NCBI RefSeq assembly: GCF_015207255.1 | Contig: NZ_JADEXG010000014.1 | Coordinates: 27,037 to 91,036, forward strand | Direction: 5' to 3' | From: Vasconcelosia minhoensis LEGE 07310 | Lineage (GTDB): Bacteria > Cyanobacteriota > Cyanobacteriia > Phormidesmidales > Phormidesmidaceae | DNA: 64,000 nt | In this document: positions 33,152-42,872 of the stretch, piece after piece | How the letters are laid out: each line of letters begins with the position of its first letter | Numbering within the stretch: the first letter of the stretch is position 1 | Program-made: the position numbers and the translations under genes | Notes under the pieces: generated by a model | What the model was told of the DNA's origin: nothing | Database searches by the model: none | What the model saw: the letters and a program-made list of their open reading frames with translations, nothing else

Positions 33152-35476
33152 TTAGATTTTGCTGAAGCTGAGCAAGCACAGGGCTAGCGGGTCTTTGCTA
33201 GGACCCCAAATCAGGTATTGCAAATCCTGTGTATGCGCTGCTAAATGAGATCGCAGCGTCTCCGCTTTCTCATGGGCCTGAAGCGCGTCTGCTCCCCATA
33301 ACCCGCTCCGCCCGCCGGGTCGCAGCAGATTAAACGTCTGCTCCACCAGCAGCCAGTCCAGCCTGAGCTGATTGCGTACCCGGCGACCGTTGACCTCGGG
33401 GCTTTGGTGCGCGTATTGCTCAGCCCGATAAAAGTAGTCCGTAATAAACGAGAACTGACTCTGGTAAAACAGCCAGGCCTGACTCAGCTCTGGATCAGCC
33501 CGAAGCAAAGCCTGTTTGGACGTTTTAAAGGACTCTGGGCTCAGTCCCTTATCCTGGCCCAGATCGCGAAAATGCTGAAAAAACTCCTCTGTGGTCGGCT
33601 TCACCCGATCGTTAGGCAGAGCTGAGAGGATAATGTCAAAGCCGCCATGCTGCTCTAGAATTTGGTGGAAATGGTAGCCCCAGTGGAGGGGATAGAAGAT
33701 CTCCAGATCTTCCTGGGTTAGCAGGCGGCGCTGGGGCCGGTCGGTGAGCTGAGTCTCTCGATATTGGATTCCCAACGTTTGGCTGAACTGGTTGAGCAAT
33801 AGCTGATTGAGCTTATCCTGGGCGGTGCGGTCGAGGCGGCTGATATGGTCCCGCAAAAATTCCAGCTGGGCATATTGGGGAATCTCATGCAGCTCCACCA
33901 GCAGCCGGGTCTGACCCTGGTAATGCTCTAGGCTAATGTTTTTTTCGGCCAGGATAGCGCGATAGCTGTCAGCGGCTAGCGGCTGGAGCAGATTGCCCTG
34001 AAGCGCAGTCCCGGAACCGACAATCCGGTCAAACCCAGCCGGATCAACTCGGATCAGCCCCACCAAGCTATTCCCTATCAGAATATTGAAATCCAGACTC
34101 GGCAGCGGCTCCACCGACTGCGGCGACCGGGCCGTAGCGACTAGCCGGGCCAGCAGCTGGAGCTGCGCGGTTTCAACCGCTTCGGCCCGCAGATCGACGC
34201 CGTAGAGGTTCTGCCTGAGCACCCGCCGCTGGATTGCCTGAATCAGCTCAGGATGCTCGGCCTGTAGGCCCTTGAGCCAAATCAGCAGCTGGCTGTCCTG
34301 GGTTTCATGAATGCAGCCGATCAGGGCACAGTAAAGCTCGGTCAGTCGCTGATGCAGAGCCAGTAGAAACATTCCCGACCCGCAGGCCGGGTCGAGCGCC
34401 CGCAGCAGCGGCAGAATCTCCTGGATCAGGCGGCGGCAGAGCCCAGCGTCGCCGTCAAACAGCTGGCCGTTGAGGTCAGCCGTTGAGGGTAGCCCGAGCT
34501 GTTGCAGCAGCCAGGGGGTAAGGACGCGATCGCACCCCAGCTCAGCCTGCTCAGTCAACGTCGCAACGCCGTCAGTTTTTTCGGCCCAGTGCCAAGCCAG
34601 CACCTGTCCCAAAGCGGGAGACCCCCAGGGATTCAGCAGCGGCGCTGCCCCATCGCCGCTCAGCCAGACCAGTGCCGCTTCAAAGGGGCGATCGCAGACT
34701 GCGATTTCAGGATACTGGCGCTCCAGCCGATGCGGGCCAAACAGGTGGCCCAGGTAGGGCACCTCGCCCAGCGCTGCCCGGAAGACGGGCGGTCGCTCCG
34801 GCGGCGGCAGTGAGAAGCCCTGACGCAGCAGCTTCTGCCAGCCGTCGATAAAAAAGCGATCTGTCCCTCGCTGCTGAATCTGTCCCAGCTTGTTCTGTAA
34901 ATACCAGCGATCGCGGTCGAGCAGGCCCTGCCGCTGTAAAATCTGCACAAAAATCAGCCGCTTCAGCAAAACGGCCGCATACCCCTGTCGGTCGGCCTCA
35001 TTACTCATCCCGCTAGTGCCTTCACTGAACGCCTGCAAATGCAATTTGAATTCGGCATAGCGCGGTGCAGTCTCGACGGCTAGCGTCAGCGATTCGGCTG
35101 TTGTTAGCTGCTCCAGTCGGGGCTGCCAGAGGTCGGCGGGCTGACCCGGCACGTATAGCAGGCTGTGCGGTTGCTCAAAGATCTGCCAGTACCAGAGACT
35201 GCGGTAGTGTTCTGGGTGGGTAAAGATTAAGAGCGACTGGGCTGAGGCCAAGGTCTCGTAAACCTGACGCTGTACTGCCGCCGATAGCGAATCCTTAACC
35301 TCGACCTGCCATACCGTTGCTCCAGCACGACTGGCTAAACTCCGATAGCGAATCGAGGGGCTGTGCTTTCGCCACCGCTGAGAGGGCGGCTGAGCCCAGC
35401 CTAAAACCTGGCTAAACAGGACGTCTAGACGCCGCGATCGCAGATATTTCTGAGCCAGCGGCCAATCGTAGCCCAT
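33152..35476 (-). CDS. Type IIG-like DNA methylase with a degenerate NPPY motif
   Basis: A 774-residue protein of the Eco57I/BREX-type methylase group. The SAM motif I is intact (ALDPACGSGMFLLALHQRL, about residue 350). DFNILIGNSLVGLI and YGVDLRAEAVETAQLQLL also match the family. The catalytic motif IV, normally FDVIIGNPPW, reads FDIILSALPNDRVKPTTEEF (about residue 620): NPPW has become ALPN. The C-terminal recognition domain also looks short. SAM binding may remain but adenine methylation should be lost. It has no nearby restriction partner, so it is probably a decaying or repurposed enzyme. Confidence 0.8.
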   Translation of the reverse strand: MGYDWPLAQKYLRSRRLDVLFSQVLGWAQPPSQRWRKHSPSIRYRSLASRAGATVWQVEVKDSLSAAVQRQVYETLASAQSLLIFTHPEHYRSLWYWQIFEQPHSLLYVPGQPADLWQPRLEQLTTAESLTLAVETAPRYAEFKLHLQAFSEGTSGMSNEADRQGYAAVLLKRLIFVQILQRQGLLDRDRWYLQNKLGQIQQRGTDRFFIDGWQKLLRQGFSLPPPERPPVFRAALGEVPYLGHLFGPHRLERQYPEIAVCDRPFEAALVWLSGDGAAPLLNPWGSPALGQVLAWHWAEKTDGVATLTEQAELGCDRVLTPWLLQQLGLPSTADLNGQLFDGDAGLCRRLIQEILPLLRALDPACGSGMFLLALHQRLTELYCALIGCIHETQDSQLLIWLKGLQAEHPELIQAIQRRVLRQNLYGVDLRAEAVETAQLQLLARLVATARSPQSVEPLPSLDFNILIGNSLVGLIRVDPAGFDRIVGSGTALQGNLLQPLAADSYRAILAEKNISLEHYQGQTRLLVELHEIPQYAQLEFLRDHISRLDRTAQDKLNQLLLNQFSQTLGIQYRETQLTDRPQRRLLTQEDLEIFYPLHWGYHFHQILEQHGGFDIILSALPNDRVKPTTEEFFQHFRDLGQDKGLSPESFKTSKQALLRADPELSQAWLFYQSQFSFITDYFYRAEQYAHQSPEVNGRRVRNQLRLDWLLVEQTFNLLRPGGRSGLWGADALQAHEKAETLRSHLAAHTQDLQYLIWGPSKDPLALCLLSFSKI

Positions 35477-35493
35477 GGTCTCCGGCCCCGGAG

Positions 35494-35964
35494 CTATACA
35501 GTAGTCTCAGAATTGGCTAGCTCGCGCTTCTGGGCGGCTAACGCATATTCTCGAAATCGCTCCAGGTCAGCCTGCAAAGTCGAGGTCACCACCCGGTCAA
35601 TAAACGAGCTGTTCATCAGCAGACTCAGAAAGCCCGGTACCGCGTAGGAAATGGTCATCTTGACCGTACTGCTGGTTTTATGATCGTAAAAGCGAATGGC
35701 CCCGCGATTGGGCAGCCCATCCACTGACTCCCACTGGATAATCTGTCGCGGCACCACCTTCAGCGTCCGCGACAGCCAGGTAAATTCCCAACCGGTGGTA
35801 TTCAGCGTCCAGCGCGAGAGCTCGGGCTGATCTTTCAGCACCTTTACCGAGTCAATCCACTTCATCCACCTAGGCATCTGCTCTAGGTCAGACCACAGAC
35901 TCCAGACCAGCTCCATCGGGACTTCGACATCGGTATGGACGGAATGTTCAAGCCAGGTAGCCAT
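35494..35964 (-). CDS. SRPBCC-family protein paired with crtQ
   Basis: A 156-residue START/polyketide-cyclase-fold protein, predicted to bind a hydrophobic ligand in a helix-grip cavity. The sequence HSVHTDVEVPMELVWSLWSD and EQMPRWMKWIDSV are typical of the coenzyme-Q-binding Coq10/YfjG-like subgroup. It follows crtQ on the same strand with about 50 bases between. The same pairing is known from other cyanobacteria, which suggests a role linked to carotenoid desaturation, though this is not shown. No signal peptide. Confidence 0.82.
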   Translation of the reverse strand: MATWLEHSVHTDVEVPMELVWSLWSDLEQMPRWMKWIDSVKVLKDQPELSRWTLNTTGWEFTWLSRTLKVVPRQIIQWESVDGLPNRGAIRFYDHKTSSTVKMTISYAVPGFLSLLMNSSFIDRVVTSTLQADLERFREYALAAQKRELANSETTV

Positions 35965-36012
35965 AGGGCGGGACGATTAGAGGAGCGGGGACTGATTCAC
36001 ATGCATTCTAAA

Positions 36013-37476
36013 CTAAGCAACTGCCAGCGGCTCTGCCGTGGGCTCCGATACCGCTGACAAAATCGCGGCTGCCGCCTGTCGCCCTGACATCGTAGCGCCT
36101 TCCATGCTGTCGATATAGTCTTGCCAGGTATAGCTACCGGCCAGGAAGAAATTCTCGACCGGCGTTTTTTGGTGGGGCCGATAGGGATCCATCCCCGGCG
36201 CTTCTCGATAGAGGGACTTGGCCAGCTTGACGACGTTATACCAGGTCATGTTCAGCTCTCGAGAAGCCGGAAAGAGGTCGTGGACCTGCCTCAGCACATG
36301 CTGGGCAATGTCGGCATTGCTTTGTTTAATAAACGGATCGCCCGGCGTCAGCACTACTTGCAAGAGCGAACCCTCACCGGGGCGGTAGTAGTCCTTGGGG
36401 CTGCTCAGGGCCAGGTCGGCAAAGCAGGAAAAGTCAGCGTCTGCCGTATATAGCAGGTTATCAATCCCGGCTGCCTGCTCCAGCTGCTGGCGCTTTGTCG
36501 CGTCCTGAAGCTCAGTCACCCAGCCGTCAAACCGCAGCTGTACCGTCGCCACGGGAACGGCGTCAAGCCGGTAGATATTGTCAAACTCGGGCCAGCGCCG
36601 CCAGCTCTCCGGCAGCAGCCGCTGAATTCCGGGAACGTCGCAGGCGGCCAGGTAGGCATCGGCAGTCACCACTGACTCAGCGTCGCCGTCGGTAATCAGC
36701 AAGCCTGTGACCCGGACGCGATCGCCGTCATCAAATAAAATCTGCCGGGTGCGACGGCGGGTGTGAATCTTGACACCGCGCTCAGTCAAATAGTCCACGA
36801 TGGGCTTAATTAAATATTCCGCCGGTGAGCCCGCCAGCAGATTGAGCTTGGAAGCTTCGGTTTTGGAGGCAAACATCTGAAAAATGGTCAGCATACAGCG
36901 GGCCGACATATCCTCCGTGCCGATAAAGCCCAGGGCGTAGGCAATCGGGTTCCACAACCGTTTCAGGCTGCCTTCGGAGCCGCCGTGCCGCCGGAACCAG
37001 TCGGCAAAGCTGAGTCGATCAAGCGCCCGAATGTCGCGCATGGCTCCCTCAGGGTCCACCAGGCCGCGCACCACCGGGCTAGTGCCGAGGGCGATAGAGT
37101 TTTGCAGCTTGTCCAGCAGTGAAAGCTGAGACGTGGTGAAAAATGCCTTTAGCCCGTTGAAGGGCGCTCCTAGGGCAAAGCGAAAGTCGAGCATCCCGGT
37201 CTGGCCGCCGCGATTAATAAAGGTGTGGGTATGCTGCTTCGGCAGTAGGTTGTCAAAGGCCCCGACTTTTTTCATCAAAGCGAACAGATTGGCATAGTTG
37301 TAGAAAAAGACATGCAGACCCATTTCAATATGATTGCCGTCTTTATCAACCCAGCTGCCCACCTTGCCGCCGACGAAGGGCCGCGCCTCATACAGCTCTA
37401 CCTGATGGCCGGCATCGGCCAGGTCTACCGCCGCCGCCAGCCCCGCCAGTCCAGCTCCCACAATCGCAACTTGCAT
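36013..37476 (-). CDS. crtQ: Zeta-carotene desaturase (plant type)
   Basis: Introduces double bonds into zeta-carotene to make (pro)lycopene, the step before cyclisation. It has 487 residues. The FAD fold begins [20 protein letters not shown], followed by [39 protein letters not shown] and the C-terminal [19 protein letters not shown] are strong plant/cyanobacterial ZDS signatures that separate it from bacterial CrtI. Membrane-associated. It has its own upstream region shared with the divergent SLH gene. Confidence 0.96.
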   Translation of the reverse strand: MQVAIVGAGLAGLAAAVDLADAGHQVELYEARPFVGGKVGSWVDKDGNHIEMGLHVFFYNYANLFALMKKVGAFDNLLPKQHTHTFINRGGQTGMLDFRFALGAPFNGLKAFFTTSQLSLLDKLQNSIALGTSPVVRGLVDPEGAMRDIRALDRLSFADWFRRHGGSEGSLKRLWNPIAYALGFIGTEDMSARCMLTIFQMFASKTEASKLNLLAGSPAEYLIKPIVDYLTERGVKIHTRRRTRQILFDDGDRVRVTGLLITDGDAESVVTADAYLAACDVPGIQRLLPESWRRWPEFDNIYRLDAVPVATVQLRFDGWVTELQDATKRQQLEQAAGIDNLLYTADADFSCFADLALSSPKDYYRPGEGSLLQVVLTPGDPFIKQSNADIAQHVLRQVHDLFPASRELNMTWYNVVKLAKSLYREAPGMDPYRPHQKTPVENFFLAGSYTWQDYIDSMEGATMSGRQAAAAILSAVSEPTAEPLAVA

Positions 37477-37559
37477 TCTAATTCGCTGTCCGTATCAAAA
37501 TTTGTCTGCTCATTTATTGTAAGGGGGCGAAAGGGTAACTCTCAGGCGAAACTGGAGCT

Positions 37560-39806
37560 ATGGTACCAACAAATATTCCGGCGAATATTCCGGCGGGCAA
37601 TCCGGTTCTACAAGTTAACCCAGCCAGCGATCTCGAGGGAACCGGCACAGTCCAGTTTCCGTTCAAGACGATTACCCAGGCCCTAAAGCAGGCCCTAAAG
37701 CAGGCCCTAAAGCAGGCACTGAGACAGGCTCAGCCCGGCGTTATCATTCAGCTCGCTGCGGGCACCTACCAGACTGAGACGGGGGAGCAGTTTCCTCTAG
37801 ACATTCCCAGCGGTGTATCCGTTGTGGGGCAGGGTCAAGTTTTGATCAAGGGCGGCGGCAGTTTAGCGACGGCGGACTTTGGGGCTCAAAACGTGGCGGT
37901 GGTGCTGCGCGATCGCGCCCAGCTCAAGGGCGTCACTATCACCAATCCAGTCAATCAGGGCACTGGACTTTGGGTAGAGGCCGGGACGCCGCTGATTATC
38001 CGCAATCGCTTTAGCCAATGCCGCCAGAACGGCGTCATGGTTGCGGGCAACGCCCGTCCCCTGCTGCTGGAGAATGAATTTGTCGAGAATTTGGCCAGCG
38101 GCCTGTATCTGGTGCGCTATGCCAAGGGCGAAGTGCGGCAGAATCGGTTTCGCCGTTGCGGCTACGGCATCGCCCTGAGCGATCGCGCTGCGCCCCTGCT
38201 GTGGGCCAACCAGGTCCAGCAAAACCGCATGGGCATCGTGATTTCTCGCCAGGCTAGCCCCGTGCTGCGCCAGAACCAAGTGTCTGAAAACCGCGAGCTG
38301 GGATTGTGGGTCAAAGATTCGGCCCTGATTGACCTGGGCCAAAGCCAGGATCCCGGTGAAAACCGATTCCAGCATAATGGCCCGCTCGATCTGCGTAGCG
38401 AGGCTGCCACGCCGATTGTGACCGTCGGCAATCTGCTCAGCCCAACCCGTGCCCGCGGTCGGATTGCCTACCTGGCGAGCGAAGTAGCCGACGTCAGCCC
38501 GACGCCGCTGCTAGGACAGGTCAGCCCCAGTCCGCTGCCAGCGCCCCCCAGGCCGGTCGGTCCACCCGACGCCGGTCTCGACCCTGGCAATCTGGACAGC
38601 CGCTTTGCCGATTTGGTCGGCCATTGGGCCGCGCCCTTTGTCGAAGTCCTGACCGATCGTCAGCTGGTGCGGGGCTTTGCCGACGGCAGCTTCCGCCCCG
38701 ATCAGACGGTGACCCGAGCTGAGTATGCGGCCCTGATGCTGGCCGCCTTTCCCCAATCTGCGACTCCGAACAGACGCAGTTCTGCCGCGCCGTTTGCCGA
38801 CGTGCCCCCTAGCTTTTGGGCCAAGGCGGCAATCGAGCGGATGCGCAGCCAGGGCTTTATGTCAGGCTTTCCCGATGGCACCTTTCGGCCCAATGCGCCC
38901 ATGACACGGGTGCAGGCGGTCGTAGCGCTGGTGCAGGGGCTCGACCTGGGGGAAGGCCGCTCAGACCAGCTGCTGGTCTACCGCGATCGCGCTCAAATTC
39001 CCAGCTATGCGGTCGGCGCGATCGCGGCGGCCACCCAGCGCCGACTGGTGGTCACCTATCCCGACCCGGCCCAGCTTAGGCCGATGCAGCCGATTACCCG
39101 AGCTGAGACGGCGGCCCTGATCTATCAGACTCTGGCGGCCCTGGAGCAGCTGCCCCAGCTGCCGTCGCCCTTTATCGTACAGCCCGACCGTCCCCCCGGC
39201 TTTACCGACCTGGCGCGTCACTGGGCGGAGCCGTTCGTTCAGGCCTTGGTGCAAAAAGACTGGCTCAGCGGCTTCAAAGACGGCAGCTTTCAGCCCGAGA
39301 CACCGATTACCCGAGCCCAGTTCGCCGCGCTGCTGGTTAAGACGTTTGAGCCAGAACCGCAGCGCCCGGCGTCCCCTTTCCGCGATGTGTCAGCTGACTT
39401 CTGGGCTGCCGAGCCGATTCAGCGGGCCTATCAAGCCGGGTTCATGTCTGGCTTTCCTGACCTCACCTTTGCCCCTGACCATGCTCTGGTCAAACTTCAG
39501 GTCTTGCTGGCGCTGGTCAGCGGGCTGAAGCTGGCGACGCTGGCTCCGGTGAACCTGGCGGTGCTCGACGTTTATCGCGATCGCGCCCAAATTCCATCCT
39601 ATGCCCGCGACGCCCTATCAATTGCCACCCAGCTTGGGATTGTCTTTAACTATCCCGAAGTCCGGGAACTCGACCCCAGCCGGGTGGCCGCCCGAGGTGA
39701 GACAGCGGCAATGGTCTATCAGGCGCTGACATTGATTAACCGGATGCCCGCGATCGCGTCGCCCTACCGCGTCAGTCGGGCGCTAGCCGAGCCGGAACCC
39801 AGCTAA
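37560..39806 (+). CDS. DUF1565 beta-helix protein with SLH repeats
   Basis: A 748-residue protein. The N-terminal half (about 15-300) is a parallel beta-helix of the DUF1565/pectate-lyase-like type, with repeats such as [14 protein letters not shown] and [17 protein letters not shown] Pro-rich linker follows (about 315-340). The C-terminal part holds four S-layer homology repeats, e.g. [41 protein letters not shown] and [21 protein letters not shown]. These bind envelope polymers in other bacteria. No signal peptide is visible, as in relatives. Divergent from crtQ. Role unknown, probably envelope-related. Confidence 0.85.
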   Translation: MVPTNIPANIPAGNPVLQVNPASDLEGTGTVQFPFKTITQALKQALKQALKQALRQAQPGVIIQLAAGTYQTETGEQFPLDIPSGVSVVGQGQVLIKGGGSLATADFGAQNVAVVLRDRAQLKGVTITNPVNQGTGLWVEAGTPLIIRNRFSQCRQNGVMVAGNARPLLLENEFVENLASGLYLVRYAKGEVRQNRFRRCGYGIALSDRAAPLLWANQVQQNRMGIVISRQASPVLRQNQVSENRELGLWVKDSALIDLGQSQDPGENRFQHNGPLDLRSEAATPIVTVGNLLSPTRARGRIAYLASEVADVSPTPLLGQVSPSPLPAPPRPVGPPDAGLDPGNLDSRFADLVGHWAAPFVEVLTDRQLVRGFADGSFRPDQTVTRAEYAALMLAAFPQSATPNRRSSAAPFADVPPSFWAKAAIERMRSQGFMSGFPDGTFRPNAPMTRVQAVVALVQGLDLGEGRSDQLLVYRDRAQIPSYAVGAIAAATQRRLVVTYPDPAQLRPMQPITRAETAALIYQTLAALEQLPQLPSPFIVQPDRPPGFTDLARHWAEPFVQALVQKDWLSGFKDGSFQPETPITRAQFAALLVKTFEPEPQRPASPFRDVSADFWAAEPIQRAYQAGFMSGFPDLTFAPDHALVKLQVLLALVSGLKLATLAPVNLAVLDVYRDRAQIPSYARDALSIATQLGIVFNYPEVRELDPSRVAARGETAAMVYQALTLINRMPAIASPYRVSRALAEPEPS
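37680..37727 (+). repeat. 12-bp in-frame tandem repeat
   Basis: Three exact copies of GCCCTAAAGCAG (37680-37715) and a diverged fourth (37716-37727) encode [16 protein letters not shown] in the N-terminal part of the beta-helix protein. The unit keeps frame, so copy number can change protein length by four residues. Confidence 0.9.
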
Positions 39807-39871
39807 ATCGATTCGCGCTTGGTTCAATAAAATGGAAAGATAGATATTTAACCTTAGTTAGTGTAAGTATC

Positions 39872-40222
39872 ATGGCTGAAATTCAATTCGCCCAGGGCGT
39901 TGCCGAAGAAGTGATCCCCGACGTGCGGCTGACCCGCGCTAAAGACGGTACCGACGGCACTGCGACCTTTTACTTCGACCATCCCAAAGCCTTTGAAGAA
40001 GGTATGGAGATCACCGGCATGTATCTGGTAGACGAAGAGGGCGAGTTGGTCAGCCGCGACGTCAACGGCAAGTTTGTCAATGGCGAACCGACCGGCATCG
40101 AGGCGGTCTACGTCATGCGTAACCAGGAAGAGTGGGATCGCTTCATGCGCTTTATGGAGCGGTATGCTGAGCAGAATGGGCTGGGCTTTACAAAGAGTGA
40201 AGAGCAGGAGGGGGAGGGGTAG
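39872..40222 (+). CDS. psb28: Photosystem II assembly protein Psb28
   Basis: Small cytosolic-side protein that binds PSII assembly intermediates near CP47 and cytochrome b559 and helps protect them from damage. It has 116 residues. The family core is present: [52 protein letters not shown] and [20 protein letters not shown]. The acidic C-terminal tail (SEEQEGEG) runs into a heptamer repeat just after the stop codon. Confidence 0.95.
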   Translation: MAEIQFAQGVAEEVIPDVRLTRAKDGTDGTATFYFDHPKAFEEGMEITGMYLVDEEGELVSRDVNGKFVNGEPTGIEAVYVMRNQEEWDRFMRFMERYAEQNGLGFTKSEEQEGEG

Positions 40223-40271
40223 AGAGTAAAGAGTGAAGAGTAGAGAGTAAAGGGTAGTGGGTAGTGGGTTG
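40223..40271 (+). repeat. Heptanucleotide repeat (STRR-type) between psb28 and moaB
   Basis: Seven 7-base units in register: AGAGTAA, AGAGTGA, AGAGTAG, AGAGTAA, AGGGTAG, TGGGTAG, TGGGTTG. The tract starts at the base after the psb28 stop codon and overlaps the GTG proposed as the moaB start. It is like the short tandemly repeated heptamers known from filamentous cyanobacteria. Confidence 0.88.
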
Positions 40272-40766
40272 CGGCCCCATGCTGATGCGGCTGGGGCGGT
40301 GAGCTGTGCGGTGATTACCGTGAGCGATAGCCGCACAGCTGAGACTGACCGTAGTGGGCAGCTGATTCAGTCTCGGCTGGCGGCGGCGGGGCATCGGCTG
40401 GGGGACTACCAGATTGTGCCAGATGAACCCGAGCAGATTCAGTCCCTGCTGGAATCACTGGTATCCCAGCCTGATTTGGGAGCCATCATTCTCAGCGGTG
40501 GGACTGGTATTGCCCGTCGGGATACGACCTATGACGCGATCGCGCCTCTGCTGGAAAAAGAGCTTCCTGGGTTTGGCGAAATCTTTCGTTCCCTCAGCTA
40601 TCAGCAAATTGGCTCACGGGCGATCGCGTCACGCGCGATCGCGGGGACCTACCGCAATACGCTAATTTTTTCCCTACCGGGCTCTAGCAAAGCCGTCGAG
40701 CTGGCAGTGGATGCGCTGATCTTGCCAGAGCTCTCTCACCTGGCTGGCCTACTTAAGCCGGATTAG
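40257..40766 (+). CDS. moaB: Molybdenum cofactor biosynthesis protein MoaB/MogA
   Basis: Adenylylates molybdopterin before molybdate insertion. It has 169 residues from a GTG at 40257, or somewhat fewer from a GTG at 40299. The domain begins CAVITVSDSRTAETDRSGQL and has the signature IILSGGTGIARRDTTYDAI. The C-terminal part has GTYRNTLIFSLPGSSKAVEL. The start region lies inside the heptamer tract, so repeat changes could alter the N-terminus or the ribosome site. It lies 34 bases after psb28 and may be co-transcribed with it. Confidence 0.88.
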   Translation: MGSGLRPHADAAGAVSCAVITVSDSRTAETDRSGQLIQSRLAAAGHRLGDYQIVPDEPEQIQSLLESLVSQPDLGAIILSGGTGIARRDTTYDAIAPLLEKELPGFGEIFRSLSYQQIGSRAIASRAIAGTYRNTLIFSLPGSSKAVELAVDALILPELSHLAGLLKPD

Positions 40767-40800
40767 GCCTTCCATAACGACATGACATCCAAAGGGTCAG

Positions 40801-42690
40801 TCATCTTGCTGCTTGGCCCACTGTGCGAGAAGACGCTTTGGTGTCTCCATCCCAAGTCTTGCTTTTAGAACAGGCTATTGCGTATACATAGTTTCTAGAA
40901 CGTTTGTCCTGTCTACGTTTGGCCCTCGTCGAGCCGCGCCGCTGCCAGCCATACCCCAGTAGCCCCAGTCCTACCAGAGCAACCCCTGGAATCATTCCCG
41001 GTTCCGGCACCGGCTCATAGTCAAAGGTTTCTCCCATCAGAGGCGGCACTAGGTCAGGCGAGCGTCTGAACATCGTGGCCTGCTCGTAGTCATAGGCATA
41101 GCCGATAATCTCCGATTCGCCGAAGTAGTTGCCCATAAACTCCAGCGACATGGGAATTCCTTCTTCCGAATAGCCCATCGGCACGGTAATACCCGGGACG
41201 CCGAGAATATTCGCCTCAAAGCGAGCGGGCAGACTGCCGTAGGTGGCATAGACTTCAGACGCGCCTTCGCCCTGGGGCGGTGCCAGATAGTTCAGCGTGG
41301 GAAAGACAAAGGCATCAATACCGCTGGATTCCATGAAGTCTTCGTACTGTAGGGTGCGCAGAGCATCGATTGCGTCTAGGGCCTGCTCCACGTCTGGCAG
41401 CTCTTCCCAGGGCTTATCTTCACCGGCGGCAATCGTATCGGCGATCGCTTTGACATAGCCGTAGTATCGATAATCTTCGCTGTAAATATCTAGCAGGTCT
41501 ACGAAGGACTTGATCTTGTCGTCGTCGTAGCCTTTGACCAGCTGCTCGTAGTAGTAGGCGCGGCTTTGGAGACTGCGATCGCTATCAGTGGGATAACCAA
41601 AAGGCGGATTCTCATTCACTAAGAAATCAATAAACCAGGTCTCGTGGGCGGGGATATCGACCTCGCGTAGCGTCGCCCCCTGAGCCTTCAGGGTTTGCTT
41701 CGCGGTTTCAAAAGCGGCAGCCACCTGCGGGTCGAGCGGAAAGCTTTCGCCCTTGGCCGGGTCGCCTTTGCCGATGTAGGGTCGCGGCAGCCCTAGCACC
41801 TTGCCTTCCAGAGATGTATCGCTGAGAAAATTTTGATAGGAATCGGGCTTAACCGCCTCAATATCGGGAATGTAGGGATTCCAAATATTGGCTGGGTCTG
41901 GGGCCACCAGGGCATCCATCGCCGTCGCCACATCGGCCACGGACTTGGCCATGGGGCCGACGACATCCCGTTCTGTCACTAGGGGCCAGGTGCCATCGAC
42001 CGAGATCAGCCCGGCGCTGGGCTTCAGCCCTACCAAGGCATTGTGGGTGCTCGGGACTCGGATAGAGCCACCGGTCTCACCGCCCATTCCCAGCATGGCA
42101 AAGCTTGCCGCTACACCGGCCCCGGTGCCGCTGCTCGACCCGCCCGGCGTGCGGTCAGGCGCGTAGGGGTTGATCACCGGCCCGTAGGCTTCGCTGATGC
42201 CGTCGTAGGAAAAGGCCCAGGTACTCATGTTGGCCTTGCCCAAGACGATGGCTCCGGCTTTCTTCAGTCGCTCAGCCGCAAAGGAGTCGTCATTGGCCGT
42301 AAAGGTTTTGAGTTCCTCAACGCCATTGGTCGTTTGCAGGTCTTTGACGTCGTAGGAATCTTTGATAATGACGGGAATACCGTGCAGTGGCCCCACCTTT
42401 TTGCCTTGCTGCCAGAGTTTATCGAGCCGAGCAGCCTGATCGAGCGCTTTGGGATTGATCACCGGAACGGCGTTGATGTTTGGCCCGGCCTGGTCGTAGG
42501 TCGCGATCCGATTGAGATAGAGCTGGGTCAGTTCGACGCTGGTTAGGGCATCTGCCTTAAAGGCCGCTTGCACATCGGCAATCGAGGCGTCTTCTAGAGA
42601 AAAGGTGGCTGCCTCAACCAAGATAGGCCAGAGCCCTATTCCCAAAGATGGAACCATTAGCAGAAAAGCGCGCTGAGCAAAATGGCCCAT
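40801..42690 (-). CDS. Exported amidase with PEP-CTERM sorting signal
   Basis: A 629-residue amidase-signature hydrolase. A signal peptide (LLMVPSLGIGLWPILVEAA) precedes the catalytic domain. The Ser-cisSer-Lys triad is visible: Lys in HGIPVIIKDSYDV, and the serines in GGSSSGTGAGVAASF and GGETGGSIRVPS. Near residue 560-585 a PEP-CTERM motif is present (VPEPGMIPGVALVGLGLLGY then WQRR), usually removed by exosortase. Unusually, about 45 more residues follow it, which is not expected of a C-terminal sorting signal. The substrate is unknown. Confidence 0.88.
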   Translation of the reverse strand: MGHFAQRAFLLMVPSLGIGLWPILVEAATFSLEDASIADVQAAFKADALTSVELTQLYLNRIATYDQAGPNINAVPVINPKALDQAARLDKLWQQGKKVGPLHGIPVIIKDSYDVKDLQTTNGVEELKTFTANDDSFAAERLKKAGAIVLGKANMSTWAFSYDGISEAYGPVINPYAPDRTPGGSSSGTGAGVAASFAMLGMGGETGGSIRVPSTHNALVGLKPSAGLISVDGTWPLVTERDVVGPMAKSVADVATAMDALVAPDPANIWNPYIPDIEAVKPDSYQNFLSDTSLEGKVLGLPRPYIGKGDPAKGESFPLDPQVAAAFETAKQTLKAQGATLREVDIPAHETWFIDFLVNENPPFGYPTDSDRSLQSRAYYYEQLVKGYDDDKIKSFVDLLDIYSEDYRYYGYVKAIADTIAAGEDKPWEELPDVEQALDAIDALRTLQYEDFMESSGIDAFVFPTLNYLAPPQGEGASEVYATYGSLPARFEANILGVPGITVPMGYSEEGIPMSLEFMGNYFGESEIIGYAYDYEQATMFRRSPDLVPPLMGETFDYEPVPEPGMIPGVALVGLGLLGYGWQRRGSTRAKRRQDKRSRNYVYAIACSKSKTWDGDTKASSRTVGQAAR

Positions 42691-42720
42691 CGGTATTACC
42701 TCAGTAAAATTGCTGACTGA

Positions 42721-42797
42721 GGCGAATGCTAAGAATTCGAACCGCCTGCTTTTGTAACGCAGCAGACTCTACGGGATTTTACGGAGCTAACCTCATC
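42721..42797 (-). other. tRNA-like remnant (degenerate)
   Basis: On the minus strand this stretch reads GGTTAGCTCC...GTAGAG, then CTGCTGCGTTACAAAAGCAG, then GGCGGTTCGAATTC. It mimics a D-arm, an anticodon arm with TAC, and a T-loop. The D-loop and anticodon loop are too long, and the T-stem is interrupted. No functional tRNA can be drawn, so it is at best a decayed tRNA fragment, or chance. Confidence 0.25.
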
Positions 42798-42872
42798 CAA
42801 AATTTATATACGCTGTGGAATCGTGAAGCTTGAGGGGATTTATGCTGGACTCAGAGTTGCCTGAGAAGACAG

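Noticed and set aside
40223..40271. CRISPR array
   Set aside because: Units are 7 bases with no spacers; like the other short repeats here it is a simple tandem repeat.
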